From positions 1-54,093 of the forward strand of contig JBGAWK010000012.1 of NCBI GenBank assembly GCA_044227665.1: a DNA stretch of 54,093 bases. The letters run 5' to 3'. Position numbers and translations under genes: made by a program. A model generated the notes under the pieces. The model worked only from the letters and a program-made list of their open reading frames with translations, did not search any database and was not told where the DNA came from. The DNA is from JBGAWK01 sp044227665 (GTDB lineage: Bacteria; Bacteroidota; Bacteroidia; Chitinophagales; JADIYW01). Numbering within the stretch: position 1 is the stretch's first letter; the number at the start of each line of letters is the position of its first letter. Shown piece after piece: positions 1 through 8,217 of the stretch.

Positions 1-2
1 AA

Positions 3-743
3 CTTTTGGGCTACAGCAAATGGGAGAACTTTGAAAAGGTAATTGAAAAGGCAAAAGATGCTTGCAAAAATGCGGGAGAAGAAATTTTCAATCATTTTCC
101 TGATGTCGGGAAAACGATACCAATGCCTAAAGGTGCAGAAAAAGAGATAGACGACATTTTACTAACTCGTTATGCTTGTTACTTAATAGGTCAAAACGGC
201 GATAGTCGGAAAGAAGAAATATCCTTTGCACAAAATTACTTTGCTGTTCAAACACGCAGAGCAGAGTTAGTAGAAAAACGATTGTTGGAATATGAAAGAG
301 TTAAGGCAAGAGAAAAACTAAGTCAAACAGAAAAACAACTTTCAGGCATTTTATACGAAAGAGGAGTTGATGGGCAAGGCTTTGCATTAATCCGCTCAAA
401 AGGAGACCAGGCTTTATTCCGACTTTCTACCGTACAACTTAAAAAGAAGCTGGGAGTTCCTGACAGTCGTCCTGTGGCAGATTTTTTGCCAACTATCAGC
501 ATAAAAGCCAAAGATTTAGCTGCTGAAATGACAGGCTTGAATGTTCAGGCAAAAGATTTAAAAGGACAAGGCAAAATAGAAAAAGAGCACATTGATAATA
601 ATTTGGCGGTAAGGGAAATGCTTGCCAACAGAGGAATTGTCCCTGAAAATTTACCACCTGTAGAAGATGTTAAAAAATTGGAGAGAAAGTTAAGTGCAGA
701 CGAGAGAAAACTACTTTCCGAAACCACAAAGAAAAAGAAATAA
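3..743 (+). CDS. dinD: DNA damage-inducible protein D (DinD), 5' partial
   Basis: The reading frame is open through the left edge of the window, so the true start lies outside; the visible part encodes about 246 residues. The opening residues (LLGYSKWENF), then KAKDACKNAG and later RYACYLIGQNGD and YFAVQTRR, match the BRO-N-like DinD family, which is typically around 270-280 residues, so only some 25-30 residues are missing. The C-terminal half is Lys/Glu-rich and probably helical. In E. coli DinD is an SOS-induced inhibitor of RecA-mediated strand exchange; homologues elsewhere are often found inside restriction-modification loci, which fits here. The stop overlaps the next ATG by one base (TAATG), so it is co-translated with the Res gene. 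No promoter is visible because the 5' end is cut. Confidence 0.85.
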   Translation, partial: LLGYSKWENFEKVIEKAKDACKNAGEEIFNHFPDVGKTIPMPKGAEKEIDDILLTRYACYLIGQNGDSRKEEISFAQNYFAVQTRRAELVEKRLLEYERVKAREKLSQTEKQLSGILYERGVDGQGFALIRSKGDQALFRLSTVQLKKKLGVPDSRPVADFLPTISIKAKDLAAEMTGLNVQAKDLKGQGKIEKEHIDNNLAVREMLANRGIVPENLPPVEDVKKLERKLSADERKLLSETTKKKK

Positions 744-3256
744 TGAGACTAAAGCACTATCAGGAAAAGGTTTTAAAGGAACTCGCAGCATATTTGAGTG
801 CTTTGGCTGATGCTAAAAAAGAGTTTGAGGAAATTGCCGAACTCAAACCGCATTTGGCAAAGCATATCAATTTCCCGAAAGAGGCTTGGGAAAAGGCAAC
901 AGGTCGTTTGGCCTACAGTTCTATCCTCAACGGATTAGACGAGCCATTACCTGATATTTATTTGAAAGTGCCAACCGGTGGCGGTAAAACTTTGATGGCT
1001 TGCCATGCCATAGACAATATCCAAAAAACCTATCTCAATAAACAAACAGGATTGATTTTGTGGGTTGTGCCGTCCACGCAAATTTACCGACAAACTATTT
1101 CGGCACTTAAAAATCGAGAGCATCCATACCGCCAAGTTTTGGATATTTCGAGTGGTGGTAGAACGCTTATCAAGGAAAAAACAGAAATGTTTAATCGCCT
1201 TGATGTGGAAGAAAATTTGGTGGTGCTGATGTTAATGCTTCCATCTGCTAACCGTCAAAACAAGGAAACGCTGAAAGTATTCAGGGACCAAGGCGGATTT
1301 ACCGACTTTTTCCCTCGTGAAGATGATTTTGAAGGACATAAAAAGCTGAAAGAACTCATTCCGAATTTGGATTGCTTCACTACTGAAATGGAAGTGTTCG
1401 GAACGCAAATAAAAACTTCGCTCGGTAATACTTTAAAGGTTTTGCGTCCGCTTGTGGTAATTGATGAAGGACACCGTGCCTATGGAGAAAACGCACGAAA
1501 TACAATCCACAATTTCAATCCGTCTTTTATTCTTGAACTTTCTGCCACACCACCACCCAATAGCAACGAGTTGGTAAAAATCACAGGTCGGGAATTGCAC
1601 GAAGAAGAAATGATAAAGTTGGACATTCACCTGACCAACAAAACCAGTTTGGATTGGCAAGACACTTTATTGGCAAGTTTTGAAAAACGAAATGATTTAG
1701 AGAAGAAAGCCAAAGAATATGAGGGAAACACAGGTGAATATATCCGTCCGATTTGCTTAATTCAAGTTGAAAGAACAGGAAAAGACCAGCGAGAAAATAA
1801 ATACATTCATGCAGAAGATGCCAAAGAATATTTAATCAAAAAATGTAATGTTCCTGAAAGTCATATTGCCATCAAATCGAGCGAGAAAGACGACATTGAA
1901 GGTATTGACTTGTTCGCCAATGATTGTGAAATACGCTACATCATAACTAAGCAAGCCTTGCAAGAGGGTTGGGATTGTTCATTTGCTTATGTGCTTACAG
2001 TGCTTACCAATCCATCATCTGCAACAGGAATCACGCAATTAGTAGGTCGAATATTAAGACAGCCCTTTGCTCGAAAAACCAAAATACAGGATTTGGACGA
2101 GTGTTATGTTTACACGTTCCGACAAAACGCAAGCACGCTGGTAAGAGACATTAAATTAGGTTTGGAAGAAGAAGGATTAGGCGACATTGCAGGAAGAATT
2201 GTAAGTGATGATGCAGGAACGGACACGGGAGGTTTAAAAGACCGTGTAATGCAATACCGTTTGGGGTTTAAAAAATTTGAGGGGAAAATATACTTGCCTA
2301 AATTCGTCATTCAGGAGAAAGAAAGTTGGCGGGATATGATTTTTGAAATTGATATTCTCAGCGAAATAGATTGGGAAAGTATCCATATTGATGAAATCAA
2401 AAATCTCTCACTCCAAAACAAGCGAAACCAAGAACAAGAAATTGCTTTGGGATTGAGTGATGAAGAAAAAGAATTACTAAAAGAAACAGGCAGAGCGGAA
2501 AAATCAGGCACTCTGGAAATTGACGTAGTATTTTTGACAAGACAGATAACGGAAATTATTCCGAACCCTTGGCATTGTTTCCAAATCGGAGAAAAAGCAA
2601 TTCAACTACTTTTGGAAAAATATGAACGTGATATAGTTTCAGCCAATTTTGTTTTTATCATTGAGGAACTTAAAAAAATTTTAGAAAAGGAACGAAACCG
2701 TTTATCTGAACAGGTTTTTAGAAAAATGGTTGCCGACAAAAAACTATGCTTCTTCCTGATTACAGACAAAGGGGGATTTGAATTGCCATCAAGAATAAAA
2801 GTAAAGAGCAACAAACAGTTGGTGCGTAACGACAACACCCCAATTCAAAAATCTCTCTTTGACTATGTTCCCGAAGAAAACATCAACGACCTTGAAAAAT
2901 CTGTTGCCATTTACCTTGACGAGCAAGAAAAATTATTGTGGTGGTATCGCAATATGAGCAGACAGGATTACCACATACAAGGTTGGAAACGAAACAAAAT
3001 ATATCCTGACTTCCTTGCAGCAGACAGGCAAGAAGAAAAGGACGATTACGGAACGGTATATGTTTTGGAAACAAAAGGTATTCACCTCAAAAATGAGGAC
3101 ACCAAATACAAACAAGACGTATTTGCACTTTGCAACGAATTGGGAGCAAAGAAAGCCTGGAAAGAACTCTTTGACGAATTTCCAGACCACGACTTTGAAT
3201 TTCAAGTGGTTTTTGAGGACGAATGGCAGAATAAGATTAACGAACTCATGGAATAA
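743..3256 (+). CDS. Type III restriction enzyme Res-like helicase-nuclease
   Basis: The product is 837 residues. It is a superfamily 2 helicase: Walker A VPTGGGKT (76-83), motif II DEGH (241-244, in place of the usual DEAH/DECH), motif III SATPPP near 268, and a motif VI region with QLVGRILRQP. Near the C-terminus D756 and E776-T-K778 form a PD-(D/E)xK nuclease signature. This is the normal architecture of the Res subunit of type III restriction enzymes, which cleave DNA after ATP-dependent translocation when paired with a Mod methyltransferase. No mod gene lies within the window; it may be upstream of dinD. The gene starts on the stop of dinD and is followed eight bases later by a small nuclease gene. 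Motif II with Gly instead of Ala/Cys is slightly unusual, but the other motifs look intact. Confidence 0.85.
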   Translation: MRLKHYQEKVLKELAAYLSALADAKKEFEEIAELKPHLAKHINFPKEAWEKATGRLAYSSILNGLDEPLPDIYLKVPTGGGKTLMACHAIDNIQKTYLNKQTGLILWVVPSTQIYRQTISALKNREHPYRQVLDISSGGRTLIKEKTEMFNRLDVEENLVVLMLMLPSANRQNKETLKVFRDQGGFTDFFPREDDFEGHKKLKELIPNLDCFTTEMEVFGTQIKTSLGNTLKVLRPLVVIDEGHRAYGENARNTIHNFNPSFILELSATPPPNSNELVKITGRELHEEEMIKLDIHLTNKTSLDWQDTLLASFEKRNDLEKKAKEYEGNTGEYIRPICLIQVERTGKDQRENKYIHAEDAKEYLIKKCNVPESHIAIKSSEKDDIEGIDLFANDCEIRYIITKQALQEGWDCSFAYVLTVLTNPSSATGITQLVGRILRQPFARKTKIQDLDECYVYTFRQNASTLVRDIKLGLEEEGLGDIAGRIVSDDAGTDTGGLKDRVMQYRLGFKKFEGKIYLPKFVIQEKESWRDMIFEIDILSEIDWESIHIDEIKNLSLQNKRNQEQEIALGLSDEEKELLKETGRAEKSGTLEIDVVFLTRQITEIIPNPWHCFQIGEKAIQLLLEKYERDIVSANFVFIIEELKKILEKERNRLSEQVFRKMVADKKLCFFLITDKGGFELPSRIKVKSNKQLVRNDNTPIQKSLFDYVPEENINDLEKSVAIYLDEQEKLLWWYRNMSRQDYHIQGWKRNKIYPDFLAADRQEEKDDYGTVYVLETKGIHLKNEDTKYKQDVFALCNELGAKKAWKELFDEFPDHDFEFQVVFEDEWQNKINELME

Positions 3257-3264
3257 ATAAAGCA

Positions 3265-3825
3265 GTGCCACTACCGTTAGACGAAATAGAAGATGGGTAT
3301 AAATTTCAGCAAATAATTGCTGAATATTTTCGCAGTTTGAAATCGGAGAAACACGATTTTCATATTGCCGATATACACGTAGAGGACAATGGAGTTGGTG
3401 GTGATGATGGTTGCGATATTTTAGTTGAATTTCATTTTGAAGATGTAATCGGTCGCCATTGTCATAGGTGGATTATCGAATGTAAATCACAAAAAAAGGC
3501 GGTTAGCTTGGGAGATATTAGCACGAATAATCTTGAAAGTATTTTGAAAGCTAAATCTGCAAATGGATACTTGCTAATTTGTAAGAATGATGCAACTGCC
3601 AAATTGAAAAGAATTTTCTCTGAATTAAATTCTAATGGAACAAGCAAGTATGTTATTTGGAATGGTGGTGAATTATGGCATAGATTAATAAAGAGATTAA
3701 GTTTACTTCAAGCATTTTTTCCTGACTATTATCGGGTTAATTTCCTAAATAATAACGCACAGATAGATTATGACGAGTTAGTAAAAAGGTTTGAAGAAAA
3801 ATTAAAGTCCAACGAAAAAGAATGA
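3265..3825 (+). CDS. Small Mrr-like PD-(D/E)xK nuclease domain protein
   Basis: The 186-residue protein has a restriction-endonuclease fold signature: GYKFQQIIAEYFRSL (about 11-25), GGDDGCDILVEF with D51, and WIIECKS with E72 and K74. This order (acidic helix, GxD, ExK) is typical of Mrr_cat/RecB-like nucleases. The start chosen is GTG at 3265, eight bases after the res stop; the frame is open a little further upstream but offers no ATG. It ends by an ATGA overlap with the TIR-like gene, so all four genes at the left edge look like one transcript. The small size and lack of a DNA-recognition domain suggest an accessory or partner-guided nuclease. Activity is inferred from motifs only. Confidence 0.65.
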   Translation: MPLPLDEIEDGYKFQQIIAEYFRSLKSEKHDFHIADIHVEDNGVGGDDGCDILVEFHFEDVIGRHCHRWIIECKSQKKAVSLGDISTNNLESILKAKSANGYLLICKNDATAKLKRIFSELNSNGTSKYVIWNGGELWHRLIKRLSLLQAFFPDYYRVNFLNNNAQIDYDELVKRFEEKLKSNEKE

Positions 3826-4301
3826 AAGCATTTGTATCATATTCATTTCGAGACAGCGAGTTATATATAATAACTTTGCTATTTGAACAGCTACGCAAAT
3901 CAGGCTACGTAGTTGAGACAACTGCTTTTAACTATTCAAACCTAAATTATTCTAACAGCTTAAAAATTCAAAGTTCAGACATTTTCATTGGCATTATAAC
4001 TAATGACAGTAATAGTATTAATCACGTAATCAATGAATGGAATGTTGCAAAACAAAATAACGTCAATAATATTTTAATAATAGAAGACGGTGTAAATGTT
4101 CAGGACCCAAGTAGTTTAAATTTCATTCGCTTCAATCGACAAAATCCAACATCCGCAATAAATAAACTTTTCAATATAAATACACCAACAAAACAAACGA
4201 CCAAAAAGCCTAATTCGGATGTTGAAGATGCTTTAGTTGCAGGAGGAATAATTGTTGGAATTGCTGCTTTGATAGCATTGTTATCAGGAGGAAAGAAATA
4301 A
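3822..4301 (+). CDS. TIR-like domain protein with C-terminal membrane helix
   Basis: The product is 159 residues. The N-terminus KAFVSYSFRDSELYIITLL resembles the first strand and helix of TIR domains. SSDIFIGIIT (51-60) fits the next strand. HVINEWNVAKQNN carries E72 at the place of the catalytic Glu of NAD-cleaving TIR domains, followed by the strand NILIIEDG. A linker (about 110-132) leads to one hydrophobic segment (about 136-155) ending in GGKK, so the protein is probably membrane anchored. Family background: bacterial TIR proteins commonly act as NADases or signal producers in phage defence. The ATG overlaps the stop of the nuclease gene by four bases. The TIR assignment is by pattern and remains moderately uncertain; a Toll-2/TIR-like domain of another subfamily is possible. 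Confidence 0.6.
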   Translation: MKAFVSYSFRDSELYIITLLFEQLRKSGYVVETTAFNYSNLNYSNSLKIQSSDIFIGIITNDSNSINHVINEWNVAKQNNVNNILIIEDGVNVQDPSSLNFIRFNRQNPTSAINKLFNINTPTKQTTKKPNSDVEDALVAGGIIVGIAALIALLSGGKK

Positions 4302-4325
4302 GCCTATGCACAGGTGTAAGCACAT

Positions 4326-4367
4326 ACCACAGCCCCCCAAAGCTCCCCCCAAAGCCAAAGCTGTGGT
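4326..4367 (+). terminator. Possible terminator hairpin after the TIR-like gene
   Basis: ACCACAGC (4326-4333) and GCTGTGGT (4360-4367) form a perfect 8-bp stem 25 bases after the operon's last stop. The loop is 26 nt and C-rich, and no T run follows, so termination by the intrinsic mechanism is uncertain. Confidence 0.25.
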
Positions 4368-4438
4368 AAGAGATTCTACCTCTACCACCCAAGAAAAATT
4401 ATTTTTTAAAATCTTCTTCCTTTCTAAATATTTTAAAA

Positions 4439-4561
4439 ATGCCAACCCACAAACCGACACAAGAATATTCGGATAGTGGATTATATTACTCAATATTGAG
4501 AAGAGTTGTAGATATGGACGACAAGAACGCCAAAGAATGGATAGCAGTCCTAGTAATTTGA
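4439..4561 (+). CDS. Hypothetical 40-residue ORF
   Basis: An ATG-started frame of 40 codons (begins MPTHKPTQEY, ends EWIAVLVI) lies between the defence operon and the Crp/Fnr gene. It has no recognised domain, no signal peptide and no visible promoter. It could be a gene remnant left at the island border or chance coding. Confidence 0.15.
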   Translation: MPTHKPTQEYSDSGLYYSILRRVVDMDDKNAKEWIAVLVI

Positions 4562-4575
4562 AATACTATCCCAAC

Positions 4576-5184
4576 CTAAACTTTCTTCGTTTTTAGGCGG
4601 CTCTTTAGGCGGCTTAGAGATTCTGCTTTTATGCCTAGCATAGATGCTAGTTGATGCTGTGGTACGCGTAGCAGCAGGTAAGGCCTTTCTTCCATGATTT
4701 TTATAAATCTTTCTTCGGAATTGAGCATGATGTAGTCCTCCAAGGCGTTGATGACTTTGAATAGCTGCTGCTCCAATACGGTGATGATAGACTGTGCAAT
4801 TTCTATGTCTATCTTAGATTTTTCTTTCAGCATATCATAGTTGAGAGCGGCTACTACGCTGTCTTCTATAGCCTGGTAGCTTACACGGGACACTTGCTTA
4901 CAAAGCAGACTGTGGTAGGATGCCATAATCTCTTTGTCTGTCATAAACCACAAGGTGTTCTCCGTTTCATCTTTTTGGAAATAACAGCGAAACATGCCCT
5001 CTATCACAAAAAGTATCCTATTGTCGTACCTGCCTTCTGTGATGATAATATCCTTTTTTTTTACGTTCAAGATTTCTATATAAGAACTTAACTCTAGGAT
5101 GGTGCCATAGCTCAATTCCGGGAAGGTAACTTTGAACTGTTGTGCTATGGAAAGCAAATCTTTTTGATATTCCTCTTTAGTCAA
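4576..5184 (-). CDS. Crp/Fnr family transcriptional regulator
   Basis: The 202-residue product has an N-terminal cyclic-nucleotide-binding-like beta-roll (about 25-120, with VKKKDIIITEG and LFVIEGMFRCYF) and a C-terminal winged-helix DNA-binding segment (about 160-195, PQHQLASMLGIKAESLSRL). This matches the many Crp/Fnr-like one-component regulators of Bacteroidota, whose effectors are mostly unknown. No Cys cluster for an FNR-type iron-sulphur centre is visible. The start appears to be TTG at 5184: an in-frame stop lies a few codons upstream, and an exact TAnnTTTG box ends 19 bases before it. It is divergent from uvrB across about 130 bases, so it could regulate itself or uvrB, but no clear operator was identified. 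Confidence 0.8.
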   Translation of the reverse strand: MTKEEYQKDLLSIAQQFKVTFPELSYGTILELSSYIEILNVKKKDIIITEGRYDNRILFVIEGMFRCYFQKDETENTLWFMTDKEIMASYHSLLCKQVSRVSYQAIEDSVVAALNYDMLKEKSKIDIEIAQSIITVLEQQLFKVINALEDYIMLNSEERFIKIMEERPYLLLRVPQHQLASMLGIKAESLSRLKSRLKTKKV

Positions 5185-5203
5185 AATACGGTTATTTCAC
5201 TCT

Positions 5204-5211
5204 CAAATATA
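5204..5211 (-). promoter_or_regulatory. -7 box for the Crp/Fnr gene
   Basis: TATATTTG on the minus strand matches the Bacteroidota TAnnTTTG consensus exactly, 19 bases before the TTG start. No good -33 TTG was found at 19-21 nt spacing. Confidence 0.45.
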
Positions 5212-5238
5212 CAATACTTTTAGTACTTTTTGGATATA

Positions 5239-5269
5239 TTGCCCTAAAGTATTCGAGGGCATCATTTTG
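5239..5269 (+). promoter_or_regulatory. Probable promoter of uvrB
   Basis: TTG at 5239-5241 is followed after 20 nt by TCATTTTG (5262-5269), one mismatch from TAnnTTTG. The arrangement fits a Bacteroidota -33/-7 promoter. The spacer contains an inverted repeat GCCCT-N10-AGGGC (5241-5260) that could be an operator. Confidence 0.45.
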
Positions 5270-5313
5270 TATTTTCATTAAGGAGTAGTATCATTACATC
5301 ATAGATAACAGCG

Positions 5314-7344
5314 ATGGATTTTTTGCTTACATCTGCATATTCTCCTGCTGGAGATCAGCCAGAAGCTATAGCTGCATTGGCAGAAGGTATTCTTAATGGG
5401 TATCCACATCAGGTACTATTAGGCGTTACAGGTTCGGGCAAAACATTTACTATCGCCAATGTGATAGAGAAGGTTCAGAGACCTACGCTAGTACTTTCAC
5501 ACAATAAGACGTTGGTGGCGCAACTCTACGCAGAATTTAAGGAGTTTTTTCCTCATAATGCCGTAGAGTATTTTGTGTCCTACTACGACTATTATCAGCC
5601 GGAAGCCTATCTGCCTACCACAGATACCTATATAGAGAAAGACTTATCTATTAATGACGAAATAGAGAAACTGCGCCTGAGTACTACTACCTCTCTTATG
5701 AGTGGTCGAAGGGATGTGATAGTAGTGGCTTCTGTATCCTGCATTTACGGCTTGGGCAACCCCAAGGAGCTGAAAGAACGCATCATCAGGCTGCATGTGG
5801 GGCAGCAGATATCCCGCAATACGCTTTTATATGAATTGGTATCTAATCTCTATGCCAGAAGTACATTGGATGTACAGCGAGGACAGTTTCGGGTCGTAGG
5901 CGACACGATAGATATTGTGCTGCCTTATGCCGACTATGGATATAGGGTGACATTATGGGGTGATGATATCGAAGCCTTAGAAAAAATTGATGCTATAACA
6001 CTTCAATCTATTGAATCCGTACAAGATATAGCCATATATCCCGCCGATATTTATGTGCCGCCAAAGGATATACAACATAGCGTGATAGATGCTATCATAC
6101 ATGAACTCCAAGGTCAGAAGGCATACTTTGCGGATAGCGGAAAGGTTATGGAAGCGAAAAGGTTGGAAGAACGGGTGCAATTCGATATAGAAATGATAAA
6201 AGAATTGGGCTACTGCTCGGGGGTAGAGAATTATTCCCGCTATTTTGACCGTCGTCAGCCTGGGGAGCGTCCTTTTTGTCTGTTAGACTACTTTCCAGAA
6301 GACTATTTGCTGGTCGTAGATGAAAGTCATGTCACCTTGCCACAGGTAGAGGGTATGTCCGGGGGAGATAAATCTCGCAAGCAGAACCTTGTAGAATATG
6401 GCTTCCGACTGCCATCAGCTATGGATAATCGCCCTTTGAAGTTTTATGAATTCCAGCAGTTGGTACATCAGGCTATATATGTAAGTGCTACGCCCGGAGA
6501 TTATGAGTTGCAACTCACGGAAGGGGAGTTTGTGGAACAGGTGGTAAGACCTACAGGGCTCTTGGACCCACCAATATCGGTAAGACCTAGTACCAATCAG
6601 ATAGATGACTTATTACATGAAATCAAATTGCGTATAAAAAGCTCAGAACGTGTGTTGGTAACAACCCTTACCAAAAGAATGGCGGAAGAATTGTCTAAAT
6701 ATATAACTAAACTTGGAATATTATGTAAATATATACACTCCGATGTAGATACTATGGAGCGTATGGAAATCATACAAGACTTGCGATTGGGTAATTTTGA
6801 TGTGCTCATAGGCGTAAATCTGCTTCGTGAGGGGCTGGACATTCCTGAAGTTTCCCTCGTAGCCATCTTGGATGCTGATAAAGAAGGCTTCCTCCGCAAT
6901 GTGCGCTCTTTGACGCAGACATCAGGGCGTGCTGCCCGTAATGCAAATGGATTGGTAATCATGTATGCCGACCGTATCACCCATTCAATGCAGAAAACTA
7001 TAGATGAAACTAACCGTCGTAGGGAGAAGCAATTGGCATTCAATATACGACACAATATAACGCCTACTACAGTATTTAAGTCGAGAGAAGATATATTGCA
7101 AAGAGCCTCTATCTTAGATATAAGAGGATCAGCTAAGCCTACCTCCCAAGATGAGGAAAATTATTACCTCACCACCGTTGCGGAGCCCCAAGCCATCTAT
7201 AATGAAGCCGATTTGGATAAAAAAATAGAAATAGTGAAAAAAGCTATGCAAAAAGCGGCACAAAAGATGGATTTTTTGGAAGCGGCAAGATTACGCGATC
7301 AGATGTATGAATTGCAAAAAAATAAAAATGAATTTAAAAAGTAA
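5314..7344 (+). CDS. uvrB: UvrABC system protein B (UvrB)
   Basis: This 676-residue protein is the damage-verifying helicase of nucleotide excision repair, loaded by UvrA and then partnering UvrC. Walker A GVTGSGKT is at 37-44. The beta-hairpin region YYDYYQPEAYLP follows, then DESHVTLPQ, SATPGDYE, and the C-terminal helicase motifs LREGLDIPEV and QTSGRAARN. A UVR domain (about 633-670, ending RLRDQMYELQ) binds UvrC. Length and motifs are those of an intact UvrB. No uvrA or uvrC lies in the window, which is usual. The next gene begins within the last codons, so the downstream lipoprotein is likely read from the same message. Confidence 0.98.
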   Translation: MDFLLTSAYSPAGDQPEAIAALAEGILNGYPHQVLLGVTGSGKTFTIANVIEKVQRPTLVLSHNKTLVAQLYAEFKEFFPHNAVEYFVSYYDYYQPEAYLPTTDTYIEKDLSINDEIEKLRLSTTTSLMSGRRDVIVVASVSCIYGLGNPKELKERIIRLHVGQQISRNTLLYELVSNLYARSTLDVQRGQFRVVGDTIDIVLPYADYGYRVTLWGDDIEALEKIDAITLQSIESVQDIAIYPADIYVPPKDIQHSVIDAIIHELQGQKAYFADSGKVMEAKRLEERVQFDIEMIKELGYCSGVENYSRYFDRRQPGERPFCLLDYFPEDYLLVVDESHVTLPQVEGMSGGDKSRKQNLVEYGFRLPSAMDNRPLKFYEFQQLVHQAIYVSATPGDYELQLTEGEFVEQVVRPTGLLDPPISVRPSTNQIDDLLHEIKLRIKSSERVLVTTLTKRMAEELSKYITKLGILCKYIHSDVDTMERMEIIQDLRLGNFDVLIGVNLLREGLDIPEVSLVAILDADKEGFLRNVRSLTQTSGRAARNANGLVIMYADRITHSMQKTIDETNRRREKQLAFNIRHNITPTTVFKSREDILQRASILDIRGSAKPTSQDEENYYLTTVAEPQAIYNEADLDKKIEIVKKAMQKAAQKMDFLEAARLRDQMYELQKNKNEFKK

Positions 7345-7882
7345 ATATTTAGAATATATACTGCCTGCAATATTGATTTTTTCTTTTGCCTGTAAGAAAA
7401 AGGAAACAAGCAGTCATTATATATGGCAGGATGAAAGCCTGTTTGCCCAACTCACCCCATATTTGGAATCTGCTGCTGAGCGCAGTCAAAGGCAGGACTC
7501 TTTGCAGGTGAGCATGACAGCTATAGAGATTTTGGTCATAGACACTTCCCGAATAGATACCTTGGAAATTTTTGGATGGGAGGAAAAAAGTATCTTTAAC
7601 CGCAAAGATAGCGTATGGTATGAGCGCCCAATACATGTGGGTGCATTTCAGGCGTATTGTATAGCACAAGAAAGAGGCTTTAGTATAATAAAGTATTCCA
7701 GCCATGATTTAAGTACAGATTCTTCCGTAGCCTCAATGAAATCCATGATGCCTCACGAAATTTCAGAGAAATTTATCGCTGTCAGCGATAGTGTCCAATC
7801 TGCACGCATAGAATATTTATATACAAAAAATAAGGTGAAGTGGGAAATGCATAGCAAAGGTGCATACTTTCCGGGATATTAA
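7328..7882 (+). CDS. Hypothetical lipoprotein
   Basis: I do not recognise the family. With the ATG at 7328 (overlapping the end of uvrB by 17 bases) the product is 184 residues. It begins with a basic-hydrophobic stretch ending FSFACKKK, a plausible lipoprotein signal with the Cys as lipid anchor, although the residue two before the Cys (Phe) is not canonical. An in-frame TTG-adjacent ATG seven codons earlier (7307) is less likely because it would weaken the signal. The mature part is charged and soluble with no membrane segment. It is translationally coupled to uvrB but nothing suggests a repair role. It converges with the next gene with a single base between stops. Confidence 0.6.
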   Translation: MNLKSKYLEYILPAILIFSFACKKKETSSHYIWQDESLFAQLTPYLESAAERSQRQDSLQVSMTAIEILVIDTSRIDTLEIFGWEEKSIFNRKDSVWYERPIHVGAFQAYCIAQERGFSIIKYSSHDLSTDSSVASMKSMMPHEISEKFIAVSDSVQSARIEYLYTKNKVKWEMHSKGAYFPGY

Positions 7883-7883
7883 T

Positions 7884-8216
7884 TTAGGCTTTAGTCATAA
7901 GGGTATTGAAAATATAGGATATGCCAAATATTATCCATACCCATAATGTTGTCTTTCCATAAAAATACATTATAGCTACCAACAACGCCATGGTGAATAT
8001 AAATTTTATGCTGATAGCTAAAAGGGTTGCAACTGCTTTCTTCTTAGGTTGTGTGGGACTAAAAAATAATATGGATTGTACCACAGCAAATATAATAAAT
8101 CCAGAAATTGCTATGATATACGTATAATGTATATTTTTATTTAAAATGAAATAGCAAAGTAGGAATAGAGCTATATAAAAAAATAAGCCAAGTATTCCTT
8201 TGCGTAAAGACTGCAT
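7884..8216 (-). CDS. Small four-helix membrane protein
   Basis: The product is 110 residues from an ATG at 8216 (MQSLRKGILG). The frame is open further upstream, but that part overlaps the peptidase gene and is not membrane-like, so the shorter form is preferred. Four hydrophobic segments (about 8-27, 33-52, 62-82, 88-106) with short loops and a KKK cluster between the second and third suggest an inner membrane protein. The shape recalls AtpI-like subunits, but no ATP synthase genes are near and no function is assigned. It starts one base after the stop of the M3 peptidase, so it is the last gene of that operon. Confidence 0.6.
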   Translation of the reverse strand: MQSLRKGILGLFFYIALFLLCYFILNKNIHYTYIIAISGFIIFAVVQSILFFSPTQPKKKAVATLLAISIKFIFTMALLVAIMYFYGKTTLWVWIIFGISYIFNTLMTKA

Positions 8217-8217
8217 C

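Larger units (their letters stand above)
4302..4575. other. Gap at the right edge of the defence operon
   Basis: This stretch of 274 bases lies between the TIR-like gene and the convergent Crp/Fnr gene. It contains an 8-bp inverted repeat with a C-rich loop (4326-4367) and one short open frame of 40 codons (4439-4561). No recognisable gene, tRNA or transposase remnant was seen. It probably marks the border between the accessory block and the core genome. Confidence 0.4.

Noticed and set aside
4210..4493. Minus-strand frames opposite the TIR-like gene end
   Set aside because: They lack any recognisable domain and overlap the coding end and the hairpin.
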